A stretch of DNA of 17,278 bases from JBBRLA01 sp038231615 (lineage in GTDB: Bacteria; Myxococcota_A; Polyangia; Palsa-1104; JAEUJZ01). A program made the position numbers and the translations under genes. The notes under the pieces were generated by a model. That model had not been told where the DNA came from. It did not search any database and saw nothing but the letters and a program-made list of their open reading frames with translations. This document shows positions 1 to 11,340 of the stretch, one piece after another (position 1 is the stretch's first letter; every line of letters starts with the position of its first letter). Where the stretch lies: NCBI GenBank assembly GCA_038231615.1, contig JBBRLA010000101.1:1-17278 (forward strand), given 5' to 3'.

Positions 1-3972
<3,972 letters not shown>

Positions 3973-3994
3973 TCCAACGACCCCGGGCGATGGG

Positions 3995-4834
3995 ATGACC
4001 GAGTCGCAACGAAACGACGAGACCGAGCACATCGAGATTGAACTGCTGCTCGAAGGCGTTTTTCGTCTGTACGGCTGCGACTTCCGCGACTACTCTTACG
4101 CCTCGCTGCGGCGACGGGTATGGAACGCGGTCCACGCCGAGCGTCTGCATACTGTCTCGGCGCTCCAGGACAAGGTCCTCCACGAGGGGGCCGCCATGGA
4201 GCGGTTCCTGCTGCACCTCTCGATAAACGTGACCTCCATGTTTCGCGACCCGAGCTTCCATCTGTCATTCCGGCAGCAGGTCGTCCCGCTTTTGCGTGTC
4301 CATCCGTTCATCCGCATCTGGCACGCCGGCTGCTCTACGGGGGAAGAGGTCTACTCCATGGCCATCCTCCTGCAGGAGGAAGAACTTTACGAGCGCTGCC
4401 GCCTTTATGCCACCGATATGAATGAAGTCGTCCTGAAAAAGGCCAAGGAGGGCATCTTCCCGCTGAATTCGATGCAGGAGTACGCCGGAAACTACCTCCG
4501 GGCGGGAGGCAAGCACTCGCTCTCCGCGTATTATACCGCGCGCTACGATCACGCCATCTTCCGGCAAGGGTTGCGCAAGCACATCGTCTTTTCCCATCAC
4601 AACCTGGTGACGGACCGCTCGTTCAATGAGTTCAATGTCATTCTCTGCCGCAACGTCATGATCTACTTCAACGCCACTTTGCAGGCCCGGGTACACCGGC
4701 TTTTCTACGAAAGCCTGCGCCGCTTCGGCATCCTCGGCTTGGGCCACAAGGAGTCGCTGAAGGGTACCGTCCACCAAAAGGACTACGAAGATCTCGACGG
4801 CCGGGAGCGGATTTACCGCAAGGTGGCCCAGTGA
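3995..4834 (+). CDS. cheR: CheR-type glutamate O-methyltransferase
   Basis: This 279-residue protein has the usual CheR length. It uses S-adenosylmethionine to methylate glutamates of chemoreceptor-like proteins. The N-terminal CheR domain carries the typical FRLYGCDFRDYSYASLRRRV. The catalytic domain has the SAM motif HAGCSTGEE at residues 110-118, an acidic strand end in LYATDMNEV, and VILCRNVMIYF as motif IV. A purine-rich GGGCGATGGG precedes the ATG. It follows the hybrid kinase by 22 nt and overlaps the CheB gene by 4 bp, so the three form one operon. No methyl-accepting receptor is encoded nearby, so the substrate may be a distant MCP or the kinase itself. The family call is firm; the substrate is unknown. 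Confidence 0.93.
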   Translation: MTESQRNDETEHIEIELLLEGVFRLYGCDFRDYSYASLRRRVWNAVHAERLHTVSALQDKVLHEGAAMERFLLHLSINVTSMFRDPSFHLSFRQQVVPLLRVHPFIRIWHAGCSTGEEVYSMAILLQEEELYERCRLYATDMNEVVLKKAKEGIFPLNSMQEYAGNYLRAGGKHSLSAYYTARYDHAIFRQGLRKHIVFSHHNLVTDRSFNEFNVILCRNVMIYFNATLQARVHRLFYESLRRFGILGLGHKESLKGTVHQKDYEDLDGRERIYRKVAQ

Positions 4835-5406
4835 CCGTTGAACTTGTGGCAGTGGGCACCTCCCTGGGGGGGCTGGATGCGCTGCGCATTCTCCTCAGCG
4901 GCTTGCCGCCGGACTTCCCCACCGCCATTGCCATCGTGCAGCACCGGAGCAGCGAATCCGACGAGACCCTGCCGCTTTACCTCCAGGCCCACAGCCCCCT
5001 GCCCGTATCCGAGCCCGAGGACAAGGAGCCCATCGTAGGGGGCCGGGTATACCTGGCCCCCGCCGACTACCATTTGCTGGTGGAGGACGGCTGCTTCGCC
5101 CTGTCCACCGAGGCGCGGGTGGGCCACGCCCGCCCTTCCATCGACGTCTTCTTCGAATCTGCCGCGATCGCCTACCGGGACCGGCTGATCGGGGTCATCC
5201 TCACCGGCGCCAGCAAGGACGGCGCCGAGGGGGCGCGGCACATCAAGGAGCGCGGCGGCCAGGTCGTGGTGCAAGACCCCGACACCGCCGAAGTCCCGGT
5301 CATGCCGGCGGCGACCCTCCTTGCTGTGTTCCCCGACCGGGTCCTTCCCATCGGGCAGATCGCGGCCTACCTCACGCGTCAGAATGCGAAAGTTTGGCCT
5401 TTTTAA
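4831..5406 (+). CDS. cheB: Stand-alone CheB-type protein-glutamate methylesterase
   Basis: The 191-residue protein is a CheB catalytic domain without the N-terminal receiver of classical CheB. The catalytic triad is visible: Ser11 in GTSLGG, His38 in IVQHRS, and Asp130 in ILTGASKDGA. VGGRVYLAPADYHLLVE is also characteristic. It hydrolyses methyl-glutamate (and deamidates glutamine) on receptor-type proteins, reversing CheR. Translation starts at a GTG at 4831 that overlaps the TGA of cheR (GTGA), which implies translational coupling. With no receiver of its own, it might be regulated through the three receivers of the upstream kinase; that is inference. No clear terminator follows the stop. 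Confidence 0.93.
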   Translation: MTVELVAVGTSLGGLDALRILLSGLPPDFPTAIAIVQHRSSESDETLPLYLQAHSPLPVSEPEDKEPIVGGRVYLAPADYHLLVEDGCFALSTEARVGHARPSIDVFFESAAIAYRDRLIGVILTGASKDGAEGARHIKERGGQVVVQDPDTAEVPVMPAATLLAVFPDRVLPIGQIAAYLTRQNAKVWPF

Positions 5407-5533
5407 GGTTGGGTCTGCCGAAAAATTTGCGCGAAATTCCTTGGGAGTAGGCAAAACAAAGGGCAAGGCTGAGCCAAGCCTAGCAACAAATCACTGTCTG
5501 CTCTGGCAAGGGTGGCGCGTTCAGGCATTCATT

Positions 5534-5550
5534 TGGCATGTTTCATGCAT
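5534..5550 (+). promoter_or_regulatory. Candidate sigma-54 (-24/-12) promoter
   Basis: TTGGCATG-TTTC-ATGCA places GG (5535-5536) and GC (5547-5548) exactly 12 nt apart, matching the TGGCACG-N4-TTGCW pattern except for two weaker positions. Transcription would begin near 5560, upstream of the start chosen at 5593 but leaving almost no leader for the earlier ATG at 5569. No activator-binding site was identified. Confidence 0.5.
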
Positions 5551-5592
5551 CGAAGCTGGCCAAACTAAATGTCTTCGATGAGCGAGGGTGCC

Positions 5593-6291
5593 ATGTCGCC
5601 GAGGAAAATGTGGGTCGCATGGCCCCTGGGTATCTTTCTGCTCGGAGCGGCTGGCAGTGTCTACGCTGAAGGGCTGGTCCAGAAGGCAGGCAAGAACGCG
5701 GCCAAAGGGGCGGTTAAGGGCGCGGCGGAGGCGGTCGACACGGGAGAGGTCACCCGCGGGGCCAAGCAGGTCGTGAAGAGCGTGCTAGATGGGGCCGCCG
5801 ACGCGGTACCGATGGTTACCAGCCAGATTGTAAATCAGGCGAATGTAAACAAAAAGACCATCGGCAAAGTGGCCCGCCAGGTCACCACGGAAGCCGTCGC
5901 CGGTGCCCTGGGGGCGAGCCTCGCGGAAATGCACCAAGCGCTGGGAGCGCATGGCGATGGTCCGCTCGCCGATACGCTGGCGGCGACCACGGAGCGCATC
6001 GCTGCCGCGTTCGTGCGAGGTGCCAGTTCAGAGATGCACTTGCGTGCCAACGATTCCCTGGAATCAGAGACGGAAAAGATTACCGCCGCGGCAGTGCGTG
6101 GCGCCGCCTCAGAGATGCACTTCAAGTTCTCGGTTTGGCCCTTGGTGCTGGCGTTTATTGGGGGCGCTATCTCAACCCTACTTTGTGGGTTCGGGTTGAT
6201 GTTCCTTTATTTGCTCTTTCAAAAAAAGCGTTCGGTAGACGTCGAAGTCAAAACACCGAGCCATCCTGGACCAGCCGCGGGGATGGGCTGA
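5593..6291 (+). CDS. Unknown exported, membrane-anchored Ala/Gly-rich protein with EMH repeats
   Basis: I do not recognise the family. The start at 5593 is preferred because GAGGG sits at 5584-5588 and because the likely promoter start is near 5560; in-frame ATGs at 5569 and 5578 would add 8 or 5 residues. The 232-residue product begins with a signal peptide (SPRKMWVAWPLGIFLLGAAGSVYAEG, probable cleavage after VYA). An amphipathic Ala/Gly/Lys-rich region follows, with three related segments ending in EMH at residues 112-114, 147-149 and 174-176; the last two share TE(K/R)I-AA--VRGA-SEMH. A membrane helix (about residues 181-207) and a basic tail ending in a Pro/Gly-rich segment close the protein. 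This predicts one C-terminal anchor with the body in the periplasm. It stands alone, with gaps on both sides. Confidence 0.72.
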   Translation: MSPRKMWVAWPLGIFLLGAAGSVYAEGLVQKAGKNAAKGAVKGAAEAVDTGEVTRGAKQVVKSVLDGAADAVPMVTSQIVNQANVNKKTIGKVARQVTTEAVAGALGASLAEMHQALGAHGDGPLADTLAATTERIAAAFVRGASSEMHLRANDSLESETEKITAAAVRGAASEMHFKFSVWPLVLAFIGGAISTLLCGFGLMFLYLLFQKKRSVDVEVKTPSHPGPAAGMG

Positions 6292-6328
6292 CCATCAGTC
6301 CAGCCCTACTCCGTACGCCGATCCGTGT

Positions 6329-6385
6329 CAAGCGCTAAGTGGCACAGCGTGGGGCGGATGACGCGAATGACACACTTAGTGCTTG
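6329..6385. repeat. Inverted repeat, 13-bp arms, 31-nt loop
   Basis: CAAGCGCTAAGTG (6329-6341) and CACTTAGTGCTTG (6373-6385) are inverted copies with one mismatch. There is no following T-run, so this is not a standard terminator. It may be a remnant of a mobile element, given the adjacent tandem repeat, or an operator. The rest of the 6292-6574 gap holds the 28-bp tandem repeat and a promoter, and I see no gene in it. Confidence 0.6.
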
Positions 6386-6414
6386 TGATGTGACATCGTG
6401 TGCTGGTAGTGATC

Positions 6415-6470
6415 GCTATTGCGGGAAAAGTGAACTATGTGAGCTATTGCGGGAAAAGTGGGCTATGTGA
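6415..6470 (+). repeat. 28-bp tandem repeat, possible IS21-family terminal remnant
   Basis: Two copies (6415-6442 and 6443-6470) agree at 26 of 28 positions; each carries GCTATTGCGGGAAAAGTG followed by CTATGTGA, and a partial third copy (GTGGGAAAA) follows. Multiple internally repeated GCGGGAAAAGTGA-type boxes are a known feature of IS21-family ends, which act as transposase sites. No istA or istB gene or fragment is present to the right, where the element body would lie, so this would be a solitary end. The repeat is seen directly; the IS21 assignment is inference. Confidence 0.5.
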
Positions 6471-6513
6471 GGTGGGAAAATCAATTTGACTCACTACCTT
6501 TGCAGGCACCCAT

Positions 6514-6543
6514 TTGACAGCGGTGCCAGCGGCCCTTTATTAT
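6514..6543 (+). promoter_or_regulatory. Sigma-70-type promoter of the PAAR gene
   Basis: A perfect -35 TTGACA (6514-6519) is followed after 18 nt by TATTAT (6538-6543), which matches the -10 consensus at five of six positions. Transcription would start near 6550. This places the ATG at 6542 inside the -10 box and supports translation from 6575. Confidence 0.65.
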
Positions 6544-6574
6544 GGAGAGGAGTATTTATAGGAGCAGCCACCCC

Positions 6575-6964
6575 ATGGGAATCGCCGCCACGGTCGGAGG
6601 CATGGTCAAACAGGACGCGCCGCACTGCCACGCGCCCATCCACCCGCCCGCGCCGGTGCCGACGCCCGTACCCCACCCCGCGCTGCCGCTGACCATCCTC
6701 ACCGGCTGCTTTACCGTGCTCATCGGCGGCAAACCGGCGGCGACGGGCCTCATGGACAGCACCACCACGCCGTGCATGCTTCCCGGCTGCGTGCCCGGCG
6801 GCCCCGGCAAGGTCCTCCTCGGGTCGTTCACCGTGCTCGTCGGCGGCAAGCCCGCCGCCCGGGTCAATGACCTGTCCATGCACCCCTCGTGCGTCGCCCC
6901 CATCCCGTCTCCCGTCGGCAAGGTGATGCCGCCAGGGTGCCCGACGGTGATGATCGGCGGATGA
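6575..6964 (+). CDS. PAAR-domain spike-tip protein
   Basis: This 129-residue protein belongs to the PAAR family, whose members form a zinc-stabilised cone on the VgrG spike of type VI secretion systems or related contractile injection machines. It has the typical N-terminus MGIAATVGG followed by a Cys/His-containing, Pro-rich loop. Two copies of G-FTVL(I/V)GGKPAA and a third, shorter GCPTVMIGG mark the repeated beta-hairpins; VNDLSMHPSC supplies likely metal-binding His and Cys. Start 6575 was chosen because ATAGGAG lies 10 nt upstream and because the ATG at 6542 falls within the promoter. The stop overlaps the next start (ATGA). No VgrG, Hcp or sheath gene lies in the window, so this is an orphan PAAR locus. 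No toxin domain is fused. Confidence 0.9.
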   Translation: MGIAATVGGMVKQDAPHCHAPIHPPAPVPTPVPHPALPLTILTGCFTVLIGGKPAATGLMDSTTTPCMLPGCVPGGPGKVLLGSFTVLVGGKPAARVNDLSMHPSCVAPIPSPVGKVMPPGCPTVMIGG

Positions 6965-8037
6965 AGCTCGGCCACCTCGACGCCCTCCGCCCCCTGTGCG
7001 CCGTCTGCCGACAGGACCCCGGAGATGAAATTCCCCTGTGCCTCGGCCGCGTCGTTTCCCGGGACGAGCACGACGCAAACGACGTGCTGGAAGGCCTGCT
7101 CCTGTGCCCGCGGTGCCAGCGCGAATACCCGATCCTCGACGGCGTGCCCCTGCTCCTGCCGACCCTGCGCAGCTACGTGGAGCAGAACATCTTCCACCTT
7201 ATCCAGCGCGATGACCTGAGCGAGCTGACCGAGAGCGTCCTGGGCGACTGCTGCGGTCCCGGATCGGCCTTCGATCAGACCCGGCAGCACCTTTCGTCCT
7301 ACGCCCGCGGCCACTATGGCGACCTGGACCCCGAAGCTCCCGGGCAGGGGTGCAGCCTGCTCGACATCCTGCACGCCGGCCTGCAGCAGGTCGACAAGGC
7401 CGGGGACCCCGGGTCGGGCCCGTTGCTGGACGCCGGCTGCTCCGTCGGGCGCAGCAGCTTCGCCTTGGCGCAGCGCACCGACCGGCTGGTCCTGGGTGTG
7501 GATGTGAACTTCTCCATGCTGCGGCTGGCCTCCCGGGCGCTGCGCCGCGGCGAGGTGTGCTACCCACAGCGCCGCATCGGGCTGGTCTACGACCGGCGCC
7601 GTTTCCCGGTGGCCTTCCCGAAGCGCGAGAACGTGGATTTCTGGGCCTGCGATGCCCAGAACCTGCCCTTCGCCGCCAGCACCTTCGCCCTTTCCACCAG
7701 CTTCAATCTTCTCGATTGCATGGCCTCTCCCTACGCGCACCTTTCGTCCCTGGCGCACGTCATCCGCCCCGGCGGCCGGGCCGTTCTTTGCACGCCCTAC
7801 GACTGGTCCACCTCGGCGACGCCGGTGGAGGGCTGGATCGGGGGCCACTCCCAGCGCGGCCCCGAGGGCGGGCGCAGCGAGGCGGCGCTTTTGGCGCTCC
7901 TTTCGGGCAGCCCCCACCCAGCGGCGCTTTCGGACCTGGAACTGGCCGACCAGGCGACGCTGCCCTGGGACGTGCCGATCCACGACCGCAGCACCATGCG
8001 CTACCAGGTGCACCTGTTCACCCTGCGGCGGCGCTGA
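6961..8037 (+). CDS. Trm112-like zinc-ribbon plus class I SAM methyltransferase
   Basis: The ATG at 6961 overlaps the PAAR stop (ATGA), so the two are translationally coupled; a longer frame from 6889 would lie inside the PAAR gene. The 358-residue product starts with a four-cysteine zinc ribbon (C13-x2-C16 and C49-x2-C52, followed by REYPILDGVPLLLP) typical of Trm112-like domains. A Rossmann methyltransferase follows, with SAM motif I LLDAGCSVG (Asp157 onward), an acidic residue in VLGVDVNFSML, and DAQNLPFAASTFALSTSFNLLD as the post-I/motif IV region; HVIRPGGRAVLCTPYDW resembles motif VI. The substrate is unknown. The coupling suggests it modifies, loads or matures a PAAR partner, or is itself a PAAR-associated effector; both ideas are inference. 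Confidence 0.85.
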   Translation: MKLGHLDALRPLCAVCRQDPGDEIPLCLGRVVSRDEHDANDVLEGLLLCPRCQREYPILDGVPLLLPTLRSYVEQNIFHLIQRDDLSELTESVLGDCCGPGSAFDQTRQHLSSYARGHYGDLDPEAPGQGCSLLDILHAGLQQVDKAGDPGSGPLLDAGCSVGRSSFALAQRTDRLVLGVDVNFSMLRLASRALRRGEVCYPQRRIGLVYDRRRFPVAFPKRENVDFWACDAQNLPFAASTFALSTSFNLLDCMASPYAHLSSLAHVIRPGGRAVLCTPYDWSTSATPVEGWIGGHSQRGPEGGRSEAALLALLSGSPHPAALSDLELADQATLPWDVPIHDRSTMRYQVHLFTLRRR

Positions 8038-8083
8038 GGGCGCGCCGAGGCGGCCGGGCCGGCACCCTATCTGTCAATGTGAC

Positions 8084-8111
8084 TTGAGACCCCGGCCCTC
8101 CGAGGTTTAAT
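8084..8111 (+). promoter_or_regulatory. Sigma-70-type promoter of the orphan histidine kinase
   Basis: TTGAGA (8084-8089) and TTTAAT (8106-8111) lie 16 nt apart and each match their consensus at five of six positions. Transcription would start near 8118. An ATG at 8110 lies within the -10 box, which argues against its use as the gene start. Confidence 0.5.
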
Positions 8112-8157
8112 GTCCAGGGCGAGCCAGCACCTACTCAAAGAGTCCCCAGGAGCGAAC

Positions 8158-9381
8158 ATGGCCGTGATCTCGTCTTTATTGGTCGGTTCCTTCCACCCCT
8201 GCGCCACCTGCCCCATTGACATGCTCTCCGAGTTCTGCGCCCTCACCGCGGACGCCAGCACTTCAGACGAGATCGTGCCCCTGCTGGCAGACGCAGCCCT
8301 GGGACATCTGGGCGCGAGCGGCGTCGCGGTCTTCCAGGTGACCGAGTCCGCGGAGCTGCGGCTGGACGCACTGCGCAACCTTCCCGAGGGGCTTCGGCGG
8401 CTGCACATGCCTGTCGATGCCCTCGGCGGAGAACTGGAGGGCCACCTGCACAGCATCCTTTGCGGGCAGTTCCCCCGGATCCACATCCTGCCCCTCATCA
8501 GCGCCGGGGGCCTCTTCGGCGCCCTGGCCCTTTTCTTCTCCGATCTTCAAGCCATGAACGAGCACCGGTCCAAGCTTGCACAGGCCCTGGCCAACCTGGC
8601 GGCCATCACGCTCCACCGGACCTTCGAGTATGCGGAGCTGAGCCGCTCCTATATCGAGCTGCGCGCCTCCCGCGAGATCCTGACCCGTTCCGAGAAGCTG
8701 CGCGCCCTGGGGCAAATGGCCTCCGGCGTCTCCCATGATCTCAAGAACATCCTGAGCCCCCTGCTTTTGCAGGTGCAGCATCTGCGGCGCTGCCCGGACC
8801 TGGATTCCGAGACGCAGGAAAGGACCCTGGAGCGCATGGAGCGGGTCCTGTGGAGCGGCGTGCAAACGGTGGACCGCCTGCGCAGTTTCGGACGACAGAC
8901 CCCAGAGCTTCCCCCTCTGGCAGTTTACATCAACGAGATCGTCAAACAGGCCGCCAGCCTCTGCCGGTCACGACTCAGCATCACAGACCTGGGTCCCAAG
9001 ATCGCCCTGATCGAAGAGCTGAGCGAGACGCCGATGGTGCAGTTGCACGGGGACGAGTTCCTCAATGCGCTGATCAACCTCATCAGCAACAGCATGGATG
9101 CGATAGCGGCGGCCGGCGGCACGATCCGGGTCCGCACCGCGCAACAGGATGGCAGGGCGATGGTCCAGATCGCCGACAACGGCCCCGGCATCCCGAAGGA
9201 GGTCGAGGGCCGCATCTTCGAGCCCTACTTCACAACCAAGGGGGAGACGGGGACGGGCCTGGGGCTGGCCCAGGTCTACGCCTTCGTCCAGCGCCATAAT
9301 GGGACGCTGTCCCTGGACAATGTACCTGGTGGGGGAGCTACTTTCACCATGGTTTTCCCCGCAGCCGTTCAGGAGAACTGA
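8158..9381 (+). CDS. Cytosolic GAF-containing sensor histidine kinase
   Basis: The start at 8158 has AGGAG five nt upstream; an in-frame ATG at 8110 falls in the likely promoter. The 407-residue protein has no membrane helix. A GAF-like sensory region (about residues 20-165) precedes a HisKA helix with the acceptor His193 in SGVSHDLKNILSPLLL. An HATPase domain follows with N box LNALINLISNSMDAI, G1 IADNGPGIP and G2 GETGTGLGLAQVY. It autophosphorylates and passes phosphate to a response regulator, but no regulator gene or receiver domain is adjacent, so it is an orphan kinase. The SHDLKN H box recalls NtrB/PrsK-type kinases, some of which work with sigma-54 activators. Its 3' end faces the convergent argB 58 nt away. 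Confidence 0.9.
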   Translation: MAVISSLLVGSFHPCATCPIDMLSEFCALTADASTSDEIVPLLADAALGHLGASGVAVFQVTESAELRLDALRNLPEGLRRLHMPVDALGGELEGHLHSILCGQFPRIHILPLISAGGLFGALALFFSDLQAMNEHRSKLAQALANLAAITLHRTFEYAELSRSYIELRASREILTRSEKLRALGQMASGVSHDLKNILSPLLLQVQHLRRCPDLDSETQERTLERMERVLWSGVQTVDRLRSFGRQTPELPPLAVYINEIVKQAASLCRSRLSITDLGPKIALIEELSETPMVQLHGDEFLNALINLISNSMDAIAAAGGTIRVRTAQQDGRAMVQIADNGPGIPKEVEGRIFEPYFTTKGETGTGLGLAQVYAFVQRHNGTLSLDNVPGGGATFTMVFPAAVQEN

Positions 9382-9439
9382 TCGGCCTAGCGCTGTATCT
9401 GACGCACAAGGCAGAGGGACACAACTGATCTCACGGGAT

Positions 9440-10222
9440 CTACGGACGCAGGGTGGTGGTCTCCGCGGCCAGATCGGCGGTGATCAACACCTCCTGCACG
9501 CCCTGGTCGAGAGCGCCGCAGGCCTCCTCCAGCTTGGCCACCATCCCGCCCCTGGCCACCCCGTCTCGGATGAGCGCCCGGGCCTCCGCCGCGCTGAGGG
9601 TATCGATGCGGCTTCTCGCATCGGCGAGTTCCCGCCGCACCGGCACGTCGCTGACCAGCACCAGCCGCTGTGCCGGCAGCGCCCGCGAGAGGGCCGCGGC
9701 CACGGTGTCGGCGTTGATGTTGTAGATCGCCCCGCCGCCGCCTGGCTGGCCCGGCTCGACTCCCAGGCAGGCCAGCACCGGCAGGCGTCCGGCCTGCCAG
9801 AGCGTTCGCAAGAGCGGAAGATCGAAGCCGGTCACGTCGCCCACCAGGCCCAGGTCAATGGGCTCCGTCCCGGCCCCCGGGTATACCCGCGGCGGCCGCT
9901 TCCGCGCCCATACCGCCCCGTGCAGCCCGACGGGCAAGAGCCCCGCCTGACGCAGCCCGGTGCACAGGTCCACGTTCACCTGCCCGGCCACCGCCAGCTT
10001 CACTACGTCGAGGGTCGCCTGATCCGTGTAGCGCCTGCCGACCACCTTCCGCGCCTCGATCCCCAGGCGCTGCTGCAGCGCCGAGACCTGCGGCCCGGCG
10101 CCGTGGACCACCGCCACCTGCGCGCCCTCCTCCACGAGCGCCCGGATGCCCGCGGCCAGACGGGGCAAGGACGCCGACCCCACCACCTCGCCGCCGATCT
10201 TGATCACCACCCTGCCGGTCAT
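9440..10222 (-). CDS. argB: Acetylglutamate kinase
   Basis: This 260-residue member of the amino acid kinase family phosphorylates N-acetylglutamate in the second step of arginine synthesis. Visible family features are the nucleotide Lys in VVIKIGGE, the glycine loop VHGAGPQ (usually VHGGGP), the acetylglutamate site GRRYTDQATLDVVK, the NINADTVAAAL box and the Lys in GGMVAKLEEA. The length is close to that of E. coli ArgB. I chose the ATG at 10222 rather than 10228 because it lies six nt after GGGAGG and overlaps the TGA of argC (ATGA). It lacks the C-terminal GIGT-type tail of longer ArgB proteins. A related acyl-amino acid substrate cannot be excluded, given the unusual third gene in the operon. 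Confidence 0.88.
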   Translation of the reverse strand: MTGRVVIKIGGEVVGSASLPRLAAGIRALVEEGAQVAVVHGAGPQVSALQQRLGIEARKVVGRRYTDQATLDVVKLAVAGQVNVDLCTGLRQAGLLPVGLHGAVWARKRPPRVYPGAGTEPIDLGLVGDVTGFDLPLLRTLWQAGRLPVLACLGVEPGQPGGGGAIYNINADTVAAALSRALPAQRLVLVSDVPVRRELADARSRIDTLSAAEARALIRDGVARGGMVAKLEEACGALDQGVQEVLITADLAAETTTLRP

Positions 10223-11286
10223 GGCCATCCTCCCGGATCTTCCAGGGAAAGCGACTCGGGCAGGCCGAGCATGAGATTCATGTTCTGGATGCCCTGCCCG
10301 GCGCCGCCTTTGATCAGGTTGTCCAGCGCCCCGAAGCAGACCACCACCCGGCGCCCGTCCGCAGCGTCATCGACCTGCACCTGCACCCCGACCTCGGCGA
10401 AGTTCGAGCCAGCCACGGCGGCCACCTCGGGCAGGCGCCCCTTTGGGACGCGGACGAAGGGCTCGCCCTGGTAGGCTTGCTGGTAGAGCGCGGCCACCTC
10501 CGCTGGCCCGACGGAAGCCGGTACATGGGCGAAGCAGGTGGCGAAGATGCCCCGGGACAGTGGCGCCGACACCGGCACGAAGCGCAGTCGCATCCCGCTG
10601 GCCCCCGCCTCGGTCAGCAAAAGGTCGATCTCGGGGACGTGCTGGTGGTGAAGCGGCTTGTAGGTCCGCAGGTTCACCGCCCGCACCGGGTGATGGGTGC
10701 CGGCGGTGGGGACCACGCCGGAGCCGGAGGAGCCGGTGATGGCGACGATCTCCACGTCCTGGTCGCGCAAAAGGCCCGCCCGCGCCAGGGGCAAAAGGGA
10801 GAGTTCGATGGTGGTGGCGAAGCACCCGGGGGAGGCCACGTGGCGCGAGGCGCGGATCTTCTCGCGGTTCTGCTCGGGCAGGCCGTAAACGAAGGTGCCG
10901 AGGAGCTTTGGGCAGGGGTGCTCGCCACCATAGTATGTCTTGTATGCTGCGGCGTCCCGAAGGCGGAAGTCGCCCGAGAGATCGACGATGCGGGCGCCGG
11001 TCTGGATGAGGGCCGGGACGTGCTGGGCGGAGACCTTGTGGGGCAGGCCGAGCAGGACCACGTCCATCCCGGTGGCGGCGGCCTCGGGAGACAGGTTCTC
11101 GAAACGCAGATGGGCAGCCGCCGAGAAGCGTTCGAGGTTGGGGTGGGCGGCACTCAAGGGTTCCCCGACGAAGTCGACCGAGGACACCCGGATCAACTCG
11201 ACCTCGGGGTGCAGGAGCAGGCGCCGGATCAGCTCCCCTCCCCCATAACCGCTGCCGCCGATAACGGCTGCCTTGAATTTCTTCAT
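10219..11286 (-). CDS. argC: N-acetyl-gamma-glutamyl-phosphate reductase
   Basis: The 355-residue enzyme reduces the acyl phosphate made by ArgB to the semialdehyde with NADPH. It starts with the Rossmann motif AAVIGGSGYGGGEL. The catalytic Cys155 lies in ASPGCFATT, the acid/base His is probably in LHHQHVPEI, and GSSGSGVVPT and GAGQGIQNMNLM are characteristic. Its length is typical of the family. It lies 54 nt downstream of the ArgB-like gene and its stop overlaps the argB start, so the order is kinase-like gene, argC, argB. A weak promoter-like TTGACT lies in the 54-nt gap but has no good -10. Confidence 0.95.
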   Translation of the reverse strand: MKKFKAAVIGGSGYGGGELIRRLLLHPEVELIRVSSVDFVGEPLSAAHPNLERFSAAAHLRFENLSPEAAATGMDVVLLGLPHKVSAQHVPALIQTGARIVDLSGDFRLRDAAAYKTYYGGEHPCPKLLGTFVYGLPEQNREKIRASRHVASPGCFATTIELSLLPLARAGLLRDQDVEIVAITGSSGSGVVPTAGTHHPVRAVNLRTYKPLHHQHVPEIDLLLTEAGASGMRLRFVPVSAPLSRGIFATCFAHVPASVGPAEVAALYQQAYQGEPFVRVPKGRLPEVAAVAGSNFAEVGVQVQVDDAADGRRVVVCFGALDNLIKGGAGQGIQNMNLMLGLPESLSLEDPGGWP

Positions 11287-11340
11287 CGCTCTCGTCTATC
11301 CCGCTCCCCTCGCGCAGTCAATATACCTTATGAGTAGATG

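Noticed and set aside
5470..5490. AGGCT-gagcca-AGCCT hairpin after cheB as a terminator
   Set aside because: The stem is only 5 bp and no T-run follows.
6556..8013. 485-codon antisense frame across the PAAR and methyltransferase genes
   Set aside because: The sense-strand proteins have recognisable motifs, while this frame gives a low-complexity product of mixed composition with no motif.
11293..11321. Internal promoter for argC (TTGACT with TAGACG)
   Set aside because: The -10 matches at only three of six positions; read-through from the upstream gene is a simpler explanation.
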